The position numbers and the translations under genes are program-made. From assembly GCA_025200525.1 (NCBI GenBank), contig CM045763.1:84472131-84536130 (forward strand): 64,000 nucleotides of DNA, given 5' to 3'. Of the stretch, positions 11,119 through 22,966 are shown one piece after another (position 1 is the first letter of the stretch; each line of letters opens with the position of its first letter). The notes beneath the pieces are model-generated. The model was not told the DNA's origin and searched no databases. It saw nothing but the letters and a program-made list of their open reading frames with translations. This stretch comes from Camellia lanceoleosa. Taxonomy: Eukaryota > Streptophyta > Magnoliopsida > Ericales > Theaceae.

Positions 11119-13244
11119 TGATTAATTCTCAAAAAACTCTAAGGTTTACATTAATTAATTATAAGTACAAGCAAACCTAACCTAGTAGGAAACAATTAGA
11201 ATTGACTGTTTCGTAATGAGCAATACCTAAATAAGGAAAGATAACGAAAATTATCAAAAATAAAAATATTGAAATAAAATAAAGAAAATACTAATATATA
11301 CTGCTACAATAATAGCATATTCAACAAAATTAGATTCTGAGTTCTACGCTAGGCGTAATTCGAGTAGAAGTCTTTCCAAAAATAACAAAATCTCAAGATT
11401 GACGGCCTGAACAATGGAATTCACCTAAAATTTACTAGGGTCAATGAATCATGTATCAATCCACCAAATTTCACGCAATTTCGAGTCCGGGCCATTTGAT
11501 TTCTACCAATGTTTTTTGCCTTATTTGTCCATCCATTTGGTCTAAGAATTGTATGGGCATACGCTACATCAAATTGTTTCTTAATCAAATCAAGTATCAA
11601 ATGGAGTTCTATTCCTTAATCCATATTTCTTGATGTAAGCATTATTTCAAGTTAACAAAAGTTTTCTTTGTGGATCAAAAAAAATTAACAAACAATATCT
11701 GTTCCATTTTTACATGTACATTTTCTACCATGAAATGAAAGTAACATAAAAGTCCTACAAATTCTTACCATCGGTTCTTCAATTTAAAAAATGGAAAAGC
11801 CAAATGGTTTGTGTATATACAAAGTAATTGATTAGAAACATTAAAAGTGAAAAACATAAAAGCCTTGTGTTGAAGGCTAGAGATCCTCTGTCCCAAAACC
11901 TATATGGTCATTTGTTTCAATTCACTCATAACTGTTGGATCATGTGAGAATTTTGAAAAACAAAAACATTAAAGCATGATCAAATAATTGTGAGTGAGTT
12001 GAGATAGAAGCTTGAAAAAAATACTATCTTTAACTTCTAAGATGAAATAATTCACGTATATGATTTTGCAATTGCAGCGGCTATATGCCACCAGAGTACG
12101 TAATGTATGGGCAACTCTCAATTAAATCAGATGTTTTTAGCTTTGGAGTATTAGTTCTAGAAATCATAAGTGGACAGAAGAATAGTCATTTTCAAAAAGT
12201 GGAGAATGCGAAGGACCTTCTAACCTATGTAAGTATGAATAAGGATATATATATATATATATATATGAAAAATGATCCACAAATATAATTTTATATAAAA
12301 AAATTATTTAGAATGATGTGGTTGTGCCAATTTTTAAATTATTAGCGACAATGGTAAGTTTTTTAACTTGAAATGAAAGGACAAAAGAAAACCACATTAT
12401 TATGCATAAAAATTGAGTGATTTTGTCACTTTAAAGCAAAGGATCTAGACCCAATCTAGATAGAATGATGAGACAAGTTTTGATTTTATCACTTTAAAAC
12501 AGAAGACTTATTATTGAAAGATTGTTAAGTTACTAATTGTCTTAAAAGCTTAAGCTACACAATGACAAAGCATGATGTGACAAGTTTTTCTTTTATCACT
12601 TTAAAGAAAAATACCTATCAAGATAACTTACATTTTAAAAAATACAACTGCCACATTATTGTTGTCATAAATTATGCATACAAGTTTTGTAACAATATCA
12701 TTTTTCATATATATATATAGTAAATTATATTTTTTACCCTTCAACTTTCATTCTTGCAGACTTGGAAAAATTGGAAGGATGAAAGGGCTTCAAATGTGAT
12801 AGACCCCACCATATTGAAGGCTAGTTCAAATTGTGTACAAGACATAATGAGATGCATCCACATTGGATTACTATGTGTTCAAGAAAATGTAGCAAATAGA
12901 CCAACCACGGCTTCAGTTGTACTCATGCTTAGTAGCTTCTCTCTCACTCTCTCACTGCTGTCACAGCCAGCATTTTTCAGGCACAGCACCATTAATCATC
13001 CTGAAAGCACATCACTGGGGCAAGATTTTGATTCAGAATTGACTCAACCAAGGAGTAAGCAGTCTGGTAGTTCCTCTGTGAATGAGGTTTCAATTACCGA
13101 GTCATATCCTAGATGATTGTTTTTCAAAGTTGCATATTGTTTTGTTGTAAACATGATGGCACTAGTTTGGCTCATGTTGTTTGTTTTGACTCTGGAGCTT
13201 TTCATAATAAGGTTTGAACTTTTTTTTGAGTATCTTTTTTATTT

Positions 13245-14935
13245 TTTGATCAGCAAAGGAAAGAAATATTATTAAAATAGAAGAAGAAGGTTACAAGAGC
13301 TTGGGGAAAATTGCATCATTGTCCACATATTACATTCCAACTATGTTGGCAGCCAATGCAAGACCAATCATGTGCACACCCAAGGATCACACAAATACAA
13401 TGTTGGAAAGATTCCAACAAATTCAGCTACCACGATCACCACCTATACAAACTCTAACCTGCCTAATATTGAATACAAAGTCATTAACAAAGAAATGAAG
13501 CTGCTTTAAGGAAGACTTGAGCCAATGACCCAATCAATTTTGATAAGCTCACACAGCTCCCAGATATCAGACTGCACTCCCTTGAACACGCATTCATTTC
13601 GAAGTTTCCAAATAGACCACAAGACTGCCAAAGTAATGGCTCTCCAAATTTTCCTTTCCAGCTTCTTGAAGCACCCTCCATCCCACCAAAACAACAAACT
13701 CTCAACTGTCCCAGGTAAAACCCATTGAATTCCCCACCATGACAGCAAGGCCGACCAAATTTTCTAACTAAATGGGCAGTGTAACAAAACATGAACCACT
13801 GATTCATTCTCAGCCTTGCAAAGACAGCAAAGAATAGAGGCATTGCCACTAAACACTCCAATTCTTTGCAGAAATACGGCAGTCTTCACTTTGTGTTTTC
13901 ATGCCAACCATCCAAAACATTGAACTTTGGGGGGAATGGTGTTTTTCCAAACCATTCTACTGATTCTGAGATAAGGACCAAGGCCAGCAACACAAGACTT
14001 GTACATGGAGGAAACAGAGAACATACCCGATGATGAAGCAGCCCATTTTGGCCTATCAGCAAGCTCCAGCAGTATTGGAGATGCTGAAATCAAGAGGTTT
14101 GAAAGCCTTGTATTGGAGAACATACCCGATGATGAAGTAGCCTATAACAAGCACAAGGATAGAAAGCAAGAAGCCAACAAAGACACTAATAACAACACTG
14201 TCATCAAAAAAAAAAATTCCCTGGGAAGTCACACCAGGAAGCTATATTATTCTACTCTTAGATTTTATTTTCCTGACCTCATGAATATAGAGCATGAAGT
14301 CAGTGGTGAACAAGCAAGAGAATCCTGAATTTGTCTTTGTCCAAAAGGCCACTTGAAGTTTCACACCATCAATAAGTTTCTCCCAGCAGATTTGTTGCTG
14401 ATTGAAAATAAGATTATTTCTAGCTTTCCATAGGTTCTAGCCAGCACTGAGAAAATTTTTACTTTGGATGGAGCAACATTCTTCCAACGATTTAACAGAG
14501 AAAATACCAAACTTGTCAATTTTCCACTGAAAAATATCACAACGCTCAGGTTGGGGAGAAAATTGTTTAAAAGAGGGAGAAGTTCCTGAAGCTTTTCATG
14601 CTCCCATACAAGCAGATTCCTTCGGAAGAGAAGGTTCCAACATGGGCCAATCATACGATTGCTGAAGAGAGGGAGAAAAGTCTTGGAAACAATATAGCAA
14701 GTGATCTGTCATTAATCCAAGTATCAGACCAGAAGAGAATGTCCATGCCCAACCCAAGTTTTAGTATCAGATTATTAAGGAGAAGATTTCTAAAGTCCTC
14801 ATTGTTAGAGAAAATGCTAAGAATGCCTTTCCAAAGTCTAGAACAGTTAGAAGAGTACTGAAGGTCAGTTGGGAACCAACTATTGATTCTCAGATTATAC
14901 TTCTGAATTACCACTTGCCTCCATAATGTTTATTT
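13245..14935 (-). mobile_element. LINE (L1-type) 3' fragment, decayed
   Basis: Read on the minus strand, broken frames give the C-terminal half of a plant LINE ORF2. 14914-14361 holds a post-RT segment (FWSDTWINDRSLAILFPRLF). 14123-13899 holds WAASSSGMFSVSSMYKSC and VWKNTIPPKVQCFGWLAW, the start of the reverse-transcriptase zinc-binding domain. 13861-13484 gives CCLCKAE followed by LWSIWKLRNECVFKG, the typical end. The 3' end near 13245 reads CTTTCCTTTGCTGATCAAAAAAT in antisense, a common plant LINE terminus with an A-rich tail. Stops and frameshifts are frequent. About 14000-14130 contains a short internal duplication of the ACATACCCGATGATGAAG motif. The 5' part is missing, as expected for 5'-truncated LINEs. 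Confidence 0.75.
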
Positions 14936-15315
14936 AGTCATAGGGAATTCTTCCGAACTGTTCTCATACTTTAGTGATGGAGCTCCATTTTACAAGATGA
15001 AGTCTTCTTCTTTCATCATTCCGCCCCTCTCTAACAAAAATCTCCTTTGTAGCTTTTCTAACTCATTGCAAACAATTATTGAGGTTTGCTTGTGACAATG
15101 TACATTGCACGTGGCATATAAACTGATTTGCAAATTGTTGGCCTTTACTTGCCCAATTAGTGCAAGAAATTAATTTTGAAATGTTAATTCTCCATTCAAA
15201 AATAACTTACAAAAAACCAAAAAAAAAAAAGAAACTCCATGAAGAACAAATGAAATATGTTCCTAATAATTGTAGAAACACATCCCGATATTGATATTGT
15301 TAGGCAACGTTTGCA

Positions 15316-15699
15316 TAGGGGTGTAAATTTGGCCCAGCCCGGCCCACCCGGGCCCGAGCTTGGGCTGGCCCATGTCAAATCTCACGGGCTCTCATCAAAA
15401 TTCGGGCCGGCCCACAAGCCAAAAAATTAGACCTAGGCCCAGGCTCAGGGGTATTCTGGCCTTGAGTAGGCCAGTGGGTGGGCCTGGGCCTAGGCTCGAG
15501 CTTAAATAGGGCTTGAACATTTCATTTTTTTTTTCACTAAAAATGACATTGGGTCTTGGGACGGGCCTTGAGCGGGCCGAGCTTCAAAATGATGGCCCAA
15601 GCCTAGGCTCAAGGTCCCGAGTTGGGCTTAGGCCCGGGCCTAATAAGGTTGGGCCCACCTCGGGTTGCCCTTAAGTCGTGGGCCATTTGTACACTCCTA
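15316..15699. mobile_element. hAT-like MITE, GGCCC-rich
   Basis: Left end TAGGGGTGTAAATTTGGCCCA and right end TGGGCCATTTGTACACTCCTA are inverted repeats. Flanking 8-mers CGTTTGCA (15308-15315) and CATGTGCA (15700-15707) agree at 6 of 8 positions, the duplication size of hAT elements. The interior is dominated by GGCCCGGGCC and GGGCTTGGGC words. No ORF. Confidence 0.65.
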
Positions 15700-16513
15700 C
15701 ATGTGCACATGTAGTAATCTAGGCTAGGATATAATATAAACATGATGAGATTAACCAAGAAAGAAACATCTAAACATATCGATTTATAAAAAATATGACT
15801 TAATCATATAATGAAATAAAACTTAACAAATACATTAATAATTTTTTGGTTTCTTGTAATTGAAATTTATTGACCAAAAAGCCAAAATGTATTAAAACGT
15901 AAAATATTTTGTTTAGTTGCCAATAACTTAACCAATTCCATTCACGTTGGAGATTAAATTGGTCTAACAAAAAAAAAAATGCATTTTAAAAAAATTCATA
16001 TAATGTCTGTGCTGGACAATAAAACAAAAATCTCTGTAATCTTTAGAAAATATCGACTTTAGTTAGAACTGTTTAACCCTTCATTGCACCTGCAAAAATA
16101 TTTTTAGGTGGCTTGTCTAATTGACATTTAGGGTTTTAATCATGGTGAGGCAACCGACCCATACGAAGGGAAAGAATAGAGAGGAAAGGCCATTAAGTAA
16201 GATGGATTTTTTTTTATTAGAAACCTGTGTAACACAGTGCAAAATAAAATTACAAATTTGGACTTTTTCTCTAGAATTATCAATCTAGATGTTGGTGGGT
16301 TGATTGGAAACATGTTGAAAATTAGAGTTGATTGCGTCACGATGAATCCTTGTGAATTTTGGGTCAATTATTTCATTAAAAGCATGATGCAAAATAATAT
16401 TTTGTTATAGAATTCAGTGATATAAAACAGTAAAAAAAAAATGATGATAAGTAGCAAATTTTTTTTTTTTTTTGCTTTACTTTTGTTTTACACATCTTTA
16501 AAAGGTGAACTTG

Positions 16514-18657
16514 TCATGCAACCAACATCATTCTAACAAATTCCTTGTAATCAATTAGACCATCACCATCCAAATCAGCATCTCTAATCATCTGCTCCAC
16601 CTCTTCATCAGTCGGCCTCTCCCCTAAGTTAACCATTACATTTCTCAACTGCCAACAAAATGAAAAAAAAAAAAACATAATAATTAATAAGAAAATACAA
16701 AGTAGATAAAATTTGAAATAACTTTGCAAGTCAGTGTGAAGAGTTCAAAATAATTCTAAAAATATTAAGGTGCAAGCGGACTTATGCTCTTATGCAAGTA
16801 AAATTTATTATCTTGTGTTAGTAATATTTTTGTGAAAGAAATATGAAGAAGAATTAACCTCATTGGGTGATATGTAACCATCTTGATCCTTATCAAATAC
16901 TTTAAAGGCTTCTTTTAGTTCCTCTTCTGCTTCACTTTCCTATAAATATAAACAATCACAATTAGACATTATACTGAATACTCCTAAAGTTTAGATGAGT
17001 ACATCGACTTCTTTTTAATAAGATTAAAACAATTGAAATTAATGTACATAATGTGTAAACACATGAATAAATTGGGTAGAATATATAAGGTGATTATTCA
17101 GTACTCCCGCAGTATGGACACGTGGTACTCTATAAGGTTTTGATTGGTGGAGAGGCGCAAGAGCCCACGATTTATGTTAGGGATGGGGGAACAACATGAG
17201 GCTAAATAATTGGTGATTGGCTTGGAATATGGACACGTGGTACTCCGGAAGTATTAAATAATTTCCCGAATATATATACATTTCAATGTAAAAGAGATGA
17301 TAACATCATTTTTCTATCTATATAACTAATAAATGAAAATTTGACTAAGTATTATGTGAATTTATGTCAAACTTGTGAAACTTAAATGTATTTTCTTCAA
17401 ACATTAAGAGATATTAATGTAATTTATCCTTAGACATTCTTATGAAAATTTCTACACGTAAAATAGCATAAATTACAATTTTTACCCTCTAAATTTTACT
17501 TGAATTTCATTCTAATTTTTCACTTTATAATTGTAAATTTGTAATAGATAAGTTCTCATACTTGAAGCCAAGTTTTAATCTAATCCTCTCATCACCCCAT
17601 AGGTCAAAATTTGAGTGAAAGTTAAAACATGAGTAACAAAGTAAAATTTAATTGAAAATTGAAAGGTGAATAGTGCAATTTTTTTGGTAATATTTTTCTC
17701 TAATGCTTCCAAAACGTGCTCATGTGGCTCTTACGTGTGCACTTTCTGTCCAAATTCTTAACAATGAGTAACAAGAGGGCCACATTAAAATACAGAGTAA
17801 AATTTGATAACTTAATTGTTACAAGATGAATACCAAAGTGAAATTTAAATAAAAATTAGAGCCTAGAAAATATAATTTACCCAGTAAATAACATAACTGA
17901 GAACATGACAACTGAAAGAAGAAGAAGAAATAAAAAAAAGGTAGATGATGTTACACCTTCATCTTTGTGGCCATGAGATGCAAGAACTCCCCAAATTCAA
18001 TAGTTCCATTACCATTGACATCAACTTCACTGATCAAGCGCTGCAATTCTTCTTCTGTTGGAATTTGATCAATTGATTTAATTGCTGTGGTCAATTCTTC
18101 AATGGTGATGCAACCTATACATATTACATCGTCGATATCAGTACATATCCCGATATTAATATTGAAAATCATAATTGGAAGTTAAGCATATCAGGATTTG
18201 GGGGTTATTCTGCCTTAATGTTATGCACTTTTGTGAGCTCACTTTGAATTTGCTGATCCGAACCGTTCATTTTATGTAATCGTTTTTCATGCAAGAAAAA
18301 TTAGGTTAATCAATTACCGGCAGCCAAATACGATCCGATTATGTGGCTATTGATATCTAATCATTTTTTTTTTTTTGTGCCTAAACAATCTCTTTGACGT
18401 GTTATACAAGATAACAATTCAAATCATATTAACATATCTAGATTGAACCCTACCAAAAAGCACAACAGACACCCCAAATTTAACCCACCATGTGTTTATT
18501 TCCAATATATATATATATATTTTTGTGTGAACCAAAAAGGAGAGAGAAAAATAAAGAGAAACATATGCTTACCATCTCCATCTTTGTCAAGCAAGCAAAA
18601 AGCTTCCTGAAACTCAGCAATCTGTTCTTCACTCAATTCACCTCCCTTATATTTCAT
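16514..18657 (-). CDS. Calmodulin-like protein, CML8/CML11 type, four exons
   Basis: Exons on the minus strand: 18657-18573, 18114-17957, 16939-16859 and 16648-16514, all with GT-AG borders and consistent phases. They give 152 residues, the usual calmodulin length. The start ATG at 18657 is followed by [20 protein letters not shown]. Four complete EF-hand loops are visible: DKDGDGCITIEE (split by intron 1), [24 protein letters not shown] and [12 protein letters not shown]. Each has Asp at position 1 and Glu at 12, so all four should bind calcium. The C-terminus is EFVRMMLVA. Cytosolic or nuclear calcium sensing, by binding target peptides when calcium-loaded, follows from the family; it is not shown here. 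Residues differ enough from conserved calmodulin, with a Lys/Gly-rich N-terminus, to call it a CML. I see no stop or frameshift: it is the one apparently intact host gene in the window. An (AC)n/(GA)n repeat lies just upstream of the start. Confidence 0.93.
17005..17950. repeat. CML intron 2 segment shared with 28.7-30.2 kb
   Basis: This part of the large CML intron closely resembles 28665-30178 in the same order and orientation. Shared blocks include GTAAACACATGAATAAATT, AAAATAGCATAAATTACAA, CATAGGTCAAAATTTGAGTG, CTGAGAACATGACAA and GTAGATGATGT. Similarity reaches to within a few bases of the exon 2 splice donor. It is therefore either a partial gene duplication or a dispersed repeat. This copy lacks the 733-bp insert of the other. 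Confidence 0.7.
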
Positions 18658-18709
18658 CTTTGTTTGCTAAATGATTGCTATGAACCTTATGTAGTTAAGT
18701 TTTTGCACT

Positions 18710-18710
<1 letters not shown>

Positions 18711-18740
<30 letters not shown>

Positions 18741-18756
18741 CAGAGAGAGAGAGAGT
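18711..18756. repeat. (AC)n and (GA)n microsatellites upstream of the CML gene
   Basis: An ACACAC run of about 30 bases is followed by CAGAGAGAGAGAGAG, about 55-100 bp upstream of the CML start codon on the minus strand. It may lie in the 5' UTR or promoter, since (CT)n runs are common in plant leaders. No TATA box was confidently placed. Confidence 0.85.
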
Positions 18757-19144
18757 AATTGAGAATGCTCTAATATCATTGCTTTAACCTTCAACACTTA
18801 CATATATGCAAGGAGTATACTTTGAAGGGAGGGTAGATAAGTATTGTTCCCTTCATTTTTTTTTAATCATCAAGAAAGTGACTTCAACTATCAAACAAGA
18901 TTTGCTTGCTTATAATTCTATTAAGAATTTTCTGGATGACCGGGACCGCCGTTTGCAAAGTCTTGGATGGGGTTAGACTTGGATGGCATTGCTTAATTTC
19001 ATTGTCTTTAAATCTTATGTTTCGTTATTTCAAAATATTGACATTCATTAAATTTTGTCTTGAAATTATCACACTTTAAAATTTTCAATCATCTAGAATA
19101 GTTGTGAGTGTTTCAAGCCACACAGAAAGAAATTTGAAAGAGAA

Positions 19145-19305
19145 ATGTTAGGGATCATGAAATTTTTTTCATGAAAGTGATCATGAAAGATTTGTGACCC
19201 TTAGATTACCTTGATTAGTGTGTGGTGCATTATTCTATGTGTAATCCAAAGGTCACACATCTTTCATGATCATTTTCATGAAAGACTTTTCATGATACCT
19301 AGCAT
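19145..19305. mobile_element. Short hairpin MITE with long terminal inverted repeats
   Basis: The left arm ATGTTAGGGATCATGAAA... and right arm ...TTTCATGATACCTAGCAT are reverse complements with few mismatches over about 65 bp. The arms include TCATGAAAGTGATCATGAAAG, and about 30 bp lie between them. The whole could fold into one long hairpin, a possible small-RNA source. No ORF. Confidence 0.65.
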
Positions 19306-19759
19306 TGCTGAATTTGAAAATAGAATTCTTAATATAATTTCATAATTACTTTTTCTGTAAATTACACTTTATCCCTTTTATGTTTAATTATTTTTTCACT
19401 TTGGTTCTCAAAATTTTTTATCCCTTCATGTTTCAAATTTTTTCTAATTTACTCTTAATGTTAACTTATGTTCAAAATTATATAGAAAATGTCACGTAGT
19501 TGCCACATTTCACCCATCTTTTATCTTATTTTTTAAAAAATTTATGAACTAAACACATCGAGTATTACATAAAAAAATGTACAAAAATGCAAGAGATCCC
19601 AAAAATTTTACTAAATATTTCACATGGATGTAGGACTTACATGGGACCCATATTGTCTAGGTCCCACACCCATGTGAGACATTTGGTAAAAACTTTGGCA
19701 GAAGTTTTGAGATCTCTAACATTACTCAAAAATGTAACATGGTATACCAAAATTAGATA

Positions 19760-20040
19760 CTCCCTCTGTCCCAAAATAATGGTCCCTTTTGAGAAATCTA
19801 ACTTTTTTTGGTAGTACAATTATTGCACTTTAAAAAAGTTGATTTTTCAAAATTACCCTTTTGATAGTATATTTTTTGAAAATATCAATGTCATAATTAT
19901 ATTTTTATATTATTTATTAATTTAAAAGAAGGGCAAAATGGAAAATTTATATTATTTTTGTACTTGATTTTTGAAGAATAACTAATATTTTGGGACTATA
20001 AAAAATAAAATAATGAACTAATATTTTAAGACGGAGGGAG
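19760..20040. mobile_element. Stowaway-like (Tc1/mariner) MITE
   Basis: It begins CTCCCTCTGTCCCAAAATAA and ends TTTTAAGACGGAGGGAG, the classical CTCCCTCCGT Stowaway terminus at both ends. TA precedes the left end and CA follows the right end, an imperfect TA duplication. It is 281 bp and non-coding. Confidence 0.75.
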
Positions 20041-20298
20041 CAATAATTTTCCTAGAAAGAAAATCCCAAAATGGTCAATGTAATACATTGGACACGGTAT
20101 GAATGAATGTAGTCAAATGTTACTAATACATTGGACACGGTATCGACTGTGAATAGGATGCATCCAAGTTCGGTTTAGTCGAATAATTGATGTCACTTGG
20201 ACTCCATTTTGTTGCCACACAAACGACTTTAGTACTTTTTGCTTATTTGTTTGTTTTCATTTATTAAAAATACTAAAATAATCACCTAATGAATCATA

Positions 20299-21685
20299 GG
20301 CCCCGTTTGGTAGAGCTATGGGAAAGTGATTATAGATTATAGCTTAACAGATTATAGCTTACAATTGTGAGCATAAGCTGGTAACCTGTTTGGTGTAGCT
20401 GTGGAATTATAGATTTAAGTTGCAGAATAGTGTTTGGTAAATAAGCTGTAAAATAGCTTTTTCTGTATAATTGACTTTTTTGCCCTTATATGATATAAAA
20501 ATGATAATTTTGTCCTTTTTTTTCAATTTTAATTTTAAAAAATTATTTCAGTAATAAAAGTTAATATAATTAGTATTAATTAGTATAAACTAATATAAAA
20601 AAAATTGATACACTTGGTAAAAATGTAATAGTAGTATTATTGTAATAATTTTTTTCCATTATAAATTAATTAGTATCAATTAATTTTTTAATTAGTATCA
20701 ATTAATACTAAAATTATTAATTAGTATCAATTAATGGCTTAATTAGTCGGAATTACTACTAAAATTATTAATTAGTATCAATTAATATTAATAATTAATT
20801 TTTATTAGTATCAAATAATATTAATAATCAACAATTTTTATTACAATTAATAATATAACAATTGTTATTTCTTTAATTTATTATTCTTTTTCATTACAAT
20901 TAAATTGTGTAATTTATTTAATGGATATAAATTGCACAATTTATTTCAATATTAATAAATTATTTTAATTATTATTTTGATTAATTTATTTTTTTATTTT
21001 TATTTCAATTTATTTTGTTCAATATTATTTTTATTATTTTGTTTTCAATTTATTTCGTTTAATTCGGTTTAATTATTACAATTAAATCTGTGATATCATT
21101 ACATATTATTTTAATTAATGTTGTAATATCAATTTATATCAATTAATTCTGTAATGTTGTATCAATTTATTTTAATTAATGTTGTGATGTCATTACATAT
21201 TATTTTATTTCAATTAATTTTTCATTACAATTATTTTATTTTTTTTTGAAATAAATTGTTTTTCATTTTATTTTGAAAAGTAAATATTAATTTTGAAAAG
21301 TAATTTTTTCTTTTTTAATTAACATTAATATTGATTTTTTTCTTTTTTTTTTCAATTTATTTTCTAGGGTTTGCAAACCCTAGCTCCGGTGGCACAGATC
21401 GACGGCGGCTTTGACAGATCGCGATGGCGGCTTCGCGATGGTTCAGACAGATCGACGACGGCTTCGCGATGGTTCAGACAGAGCTTCGCGATGGCGACGA
21501 CGGCGTTGAGAGATCGCGATGGTCCAGATCGACGACAGCGTTGAGAGATCGCGATGAACTAAGGCTTCGCGATGGTTCAGACAGAACTTCAGGCCGAGCT
21601 TCGCGATCGCGATGGCGACGGCGACGAGGGCGTTGACAGATCGCGATGGTTCAGACAGAGAGACAGAGAGATAACAGAGCTTCGC

Positions 21686-21721
<36 letters not shown>

Positions 21722-22035
21722 GGTTCGCCGGAAATCGCCCGAAATGGTTGGAAATCGCCAGACAGAGAGAGAGGAGACAAAAATGAGATTTTTTTATTTA
21801 TATAGCCGTAATTATTGAAGTTTTGGAGGGGCATTTAAGTCATTTCATGCCCCTCCAAACAGCTACGCACTTAATCCGAAATCAGAAGCGTCTCTGGACC
21901 AACTTCGCCATTTTGGCTTAAAATGACTTTTTTTAAGCTATAATTTGCAACTTTAATTTTTACCAAACAGATCAGAATGGCTTAATTTAAGCCATAAGTT
22001 GAAATAAGCTGAATTTAATTTTTACCAAACAGGCA
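20299..22035. mobile_element. Non-autonomous TIR element carrying a GC-rich repeat core
   Basis: Ends GGCCCCGTTTGGTA and TACCAAACAGGCA are inverted repeats of the common 'GTTTGG' plant MITE type. Flanking CATA occurs on both sides (20295-20298 and 22036-22039). The arms are very AT-rich, with repeated TTAGTATCAATTAAT words. The centre (21366-21790) is abruptly GC-rich: imperfect repeats of CTTCGCGATGGTTCAGACAG and GATCGACGACGG, then a (GA)n run and a GCCGGAAATCGCC segment. Open frames here translate to low-complexity RDGD/RSRW repeats and are not convincing proteins. The GC core may be captured host 5' sequence. Confidence 0.6.
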
Positions 22036-22259
22036 CATAATAATATAGCATAGCTTCTTTCAGCTCGGTTGGTGGGGCTCATTATAAATCCAATTCCAAT
22101 AATCTTATTTATTTATTTTATCTTCTATATTTACTCCTATCTATCTATTTATACTATTATTTAGGGATTAACGTCTCAATTTTTAAATTTTTTCAAAATG
22201 TCCTTGTTGTAGTTATTATTCGGAAAACTCCTATATTTTTTGCTCTTTGTATAATTAGA

Positions 22260-22966
22260 AAATAGGCAACAAATTACAAATTACAAAATACAAGTAATAA
22301 TATGGCCGAAATTAAAGGCACAAAAACAATCACAAAACACCAAATTTACGTGATTCGGCAAAAATGCCTACATCTACGGGTCCAACTCCGAATCAACTTC
22401 CACAATAAAATAATGGGGTTACAAGATATCATTTCTAGTCACAACTAGAGAAATACAATCATCAAGATATATTCTTGGATCACCAACAATATTTATATCA
22501 TCACCAAATATGTGGGTTTTAACAAAATCAACAAGAGATAAAATTTAGGTCTCACCAAAATAGGTATCCCAAACTACCAATCTAAAAGAACTTTGACAAG
22601 ATCTACTCCAATCAAAATGTAGAGCTTGATTTCATGAACAATATGCTGAAATTTCATCAAAATTAAATATAAAAAAATAACCATCCAACCTTAATTTGAA
22701 CTATGAAAAAAAATCCCTAGCTTTTCTCCCCTTTTTTCTCTCTCTCGACCCTCTCTGTTTTCTGTTGTTGTGTGCATTGAAAAATGAGCCCTTAGACCCA
22801 AAAGTCTTCCTTCTTGTCTTTTTGTCTTCCAGGTACACCATAAAACTTTCAAGAGAAGCTTTTGTAGTTTATATAATAATAAAACAATAAAATAAGGGAA
22901 ATAACCTTTTTGACTCAAATGAGTCTTTGGTGTGGCTCACCCAATTAAGAAGGGACTCACTCAATA
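22260..22966 (-). mobile_element. Putative 3' LTR of the minus-strand copia element
   Basis: Downstream of the copia RNase H end (minus strand), a purine tract near 22970-22985 precedes TGAGTGAGTCCC, a plausible LTR start. A TATTATATAAAC box follows (about 22875-22864). A GTAGATGTAGGCATTTTTGCCGAATCACGTAAA motif, typical of a copia R/U5, lies at about 22344-22378. The low-coordinate edge is only approximate. This LTR does not match the 227-bp LTR at 25866-26092. Confidence 0.4.

Larger units (their letters stand above)
8398..13116 (+). pseudogene. Cysteine-rich receptor-like kinase (CRK/DUF26 RLK), kinase half only
   Basis: Four exons encode most of a Ser/Thr kinase domain: 8398-8608, 10203-10440, 12078-12228 and 12760-13116. 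Their sizes (211, 238 and 151 bp before the last exon) and phases are those of CRK exons 3-6. Visible motifs: the ATP-anchoring lysine in [13 protein letters not shown], the helix-C glutamate in FKNEV, the catalytic loop [20 protein letters not shown], and GYMPPEY of the activation segment. The C-terminus ends ESYPR at a stop at 13114-13116. The gene is broken. Exon 4 has an in-frame TAA at 10211-10213, where relatives have a lysine codon (DPNKQA-type). No exon for the Gnk2 ectodomains, transmembrane helix or glycine-rich loop was found upstream, where a satellite array lies. Introns hold a copia-type LTR (about 8.87-9.87 kb) and a foldback element (10.7-11.1 kb). I infer a recent pseudogene. 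Confidence 0.85.

Noticed and set aside
13999..14328. 109-codon plus-strand frame with a duplicated NIPDDE motif
   Set aside because: It is antisense to the LINE zinc-binding domain, and the duplicated motif comes from a short duplication inside the LINE.
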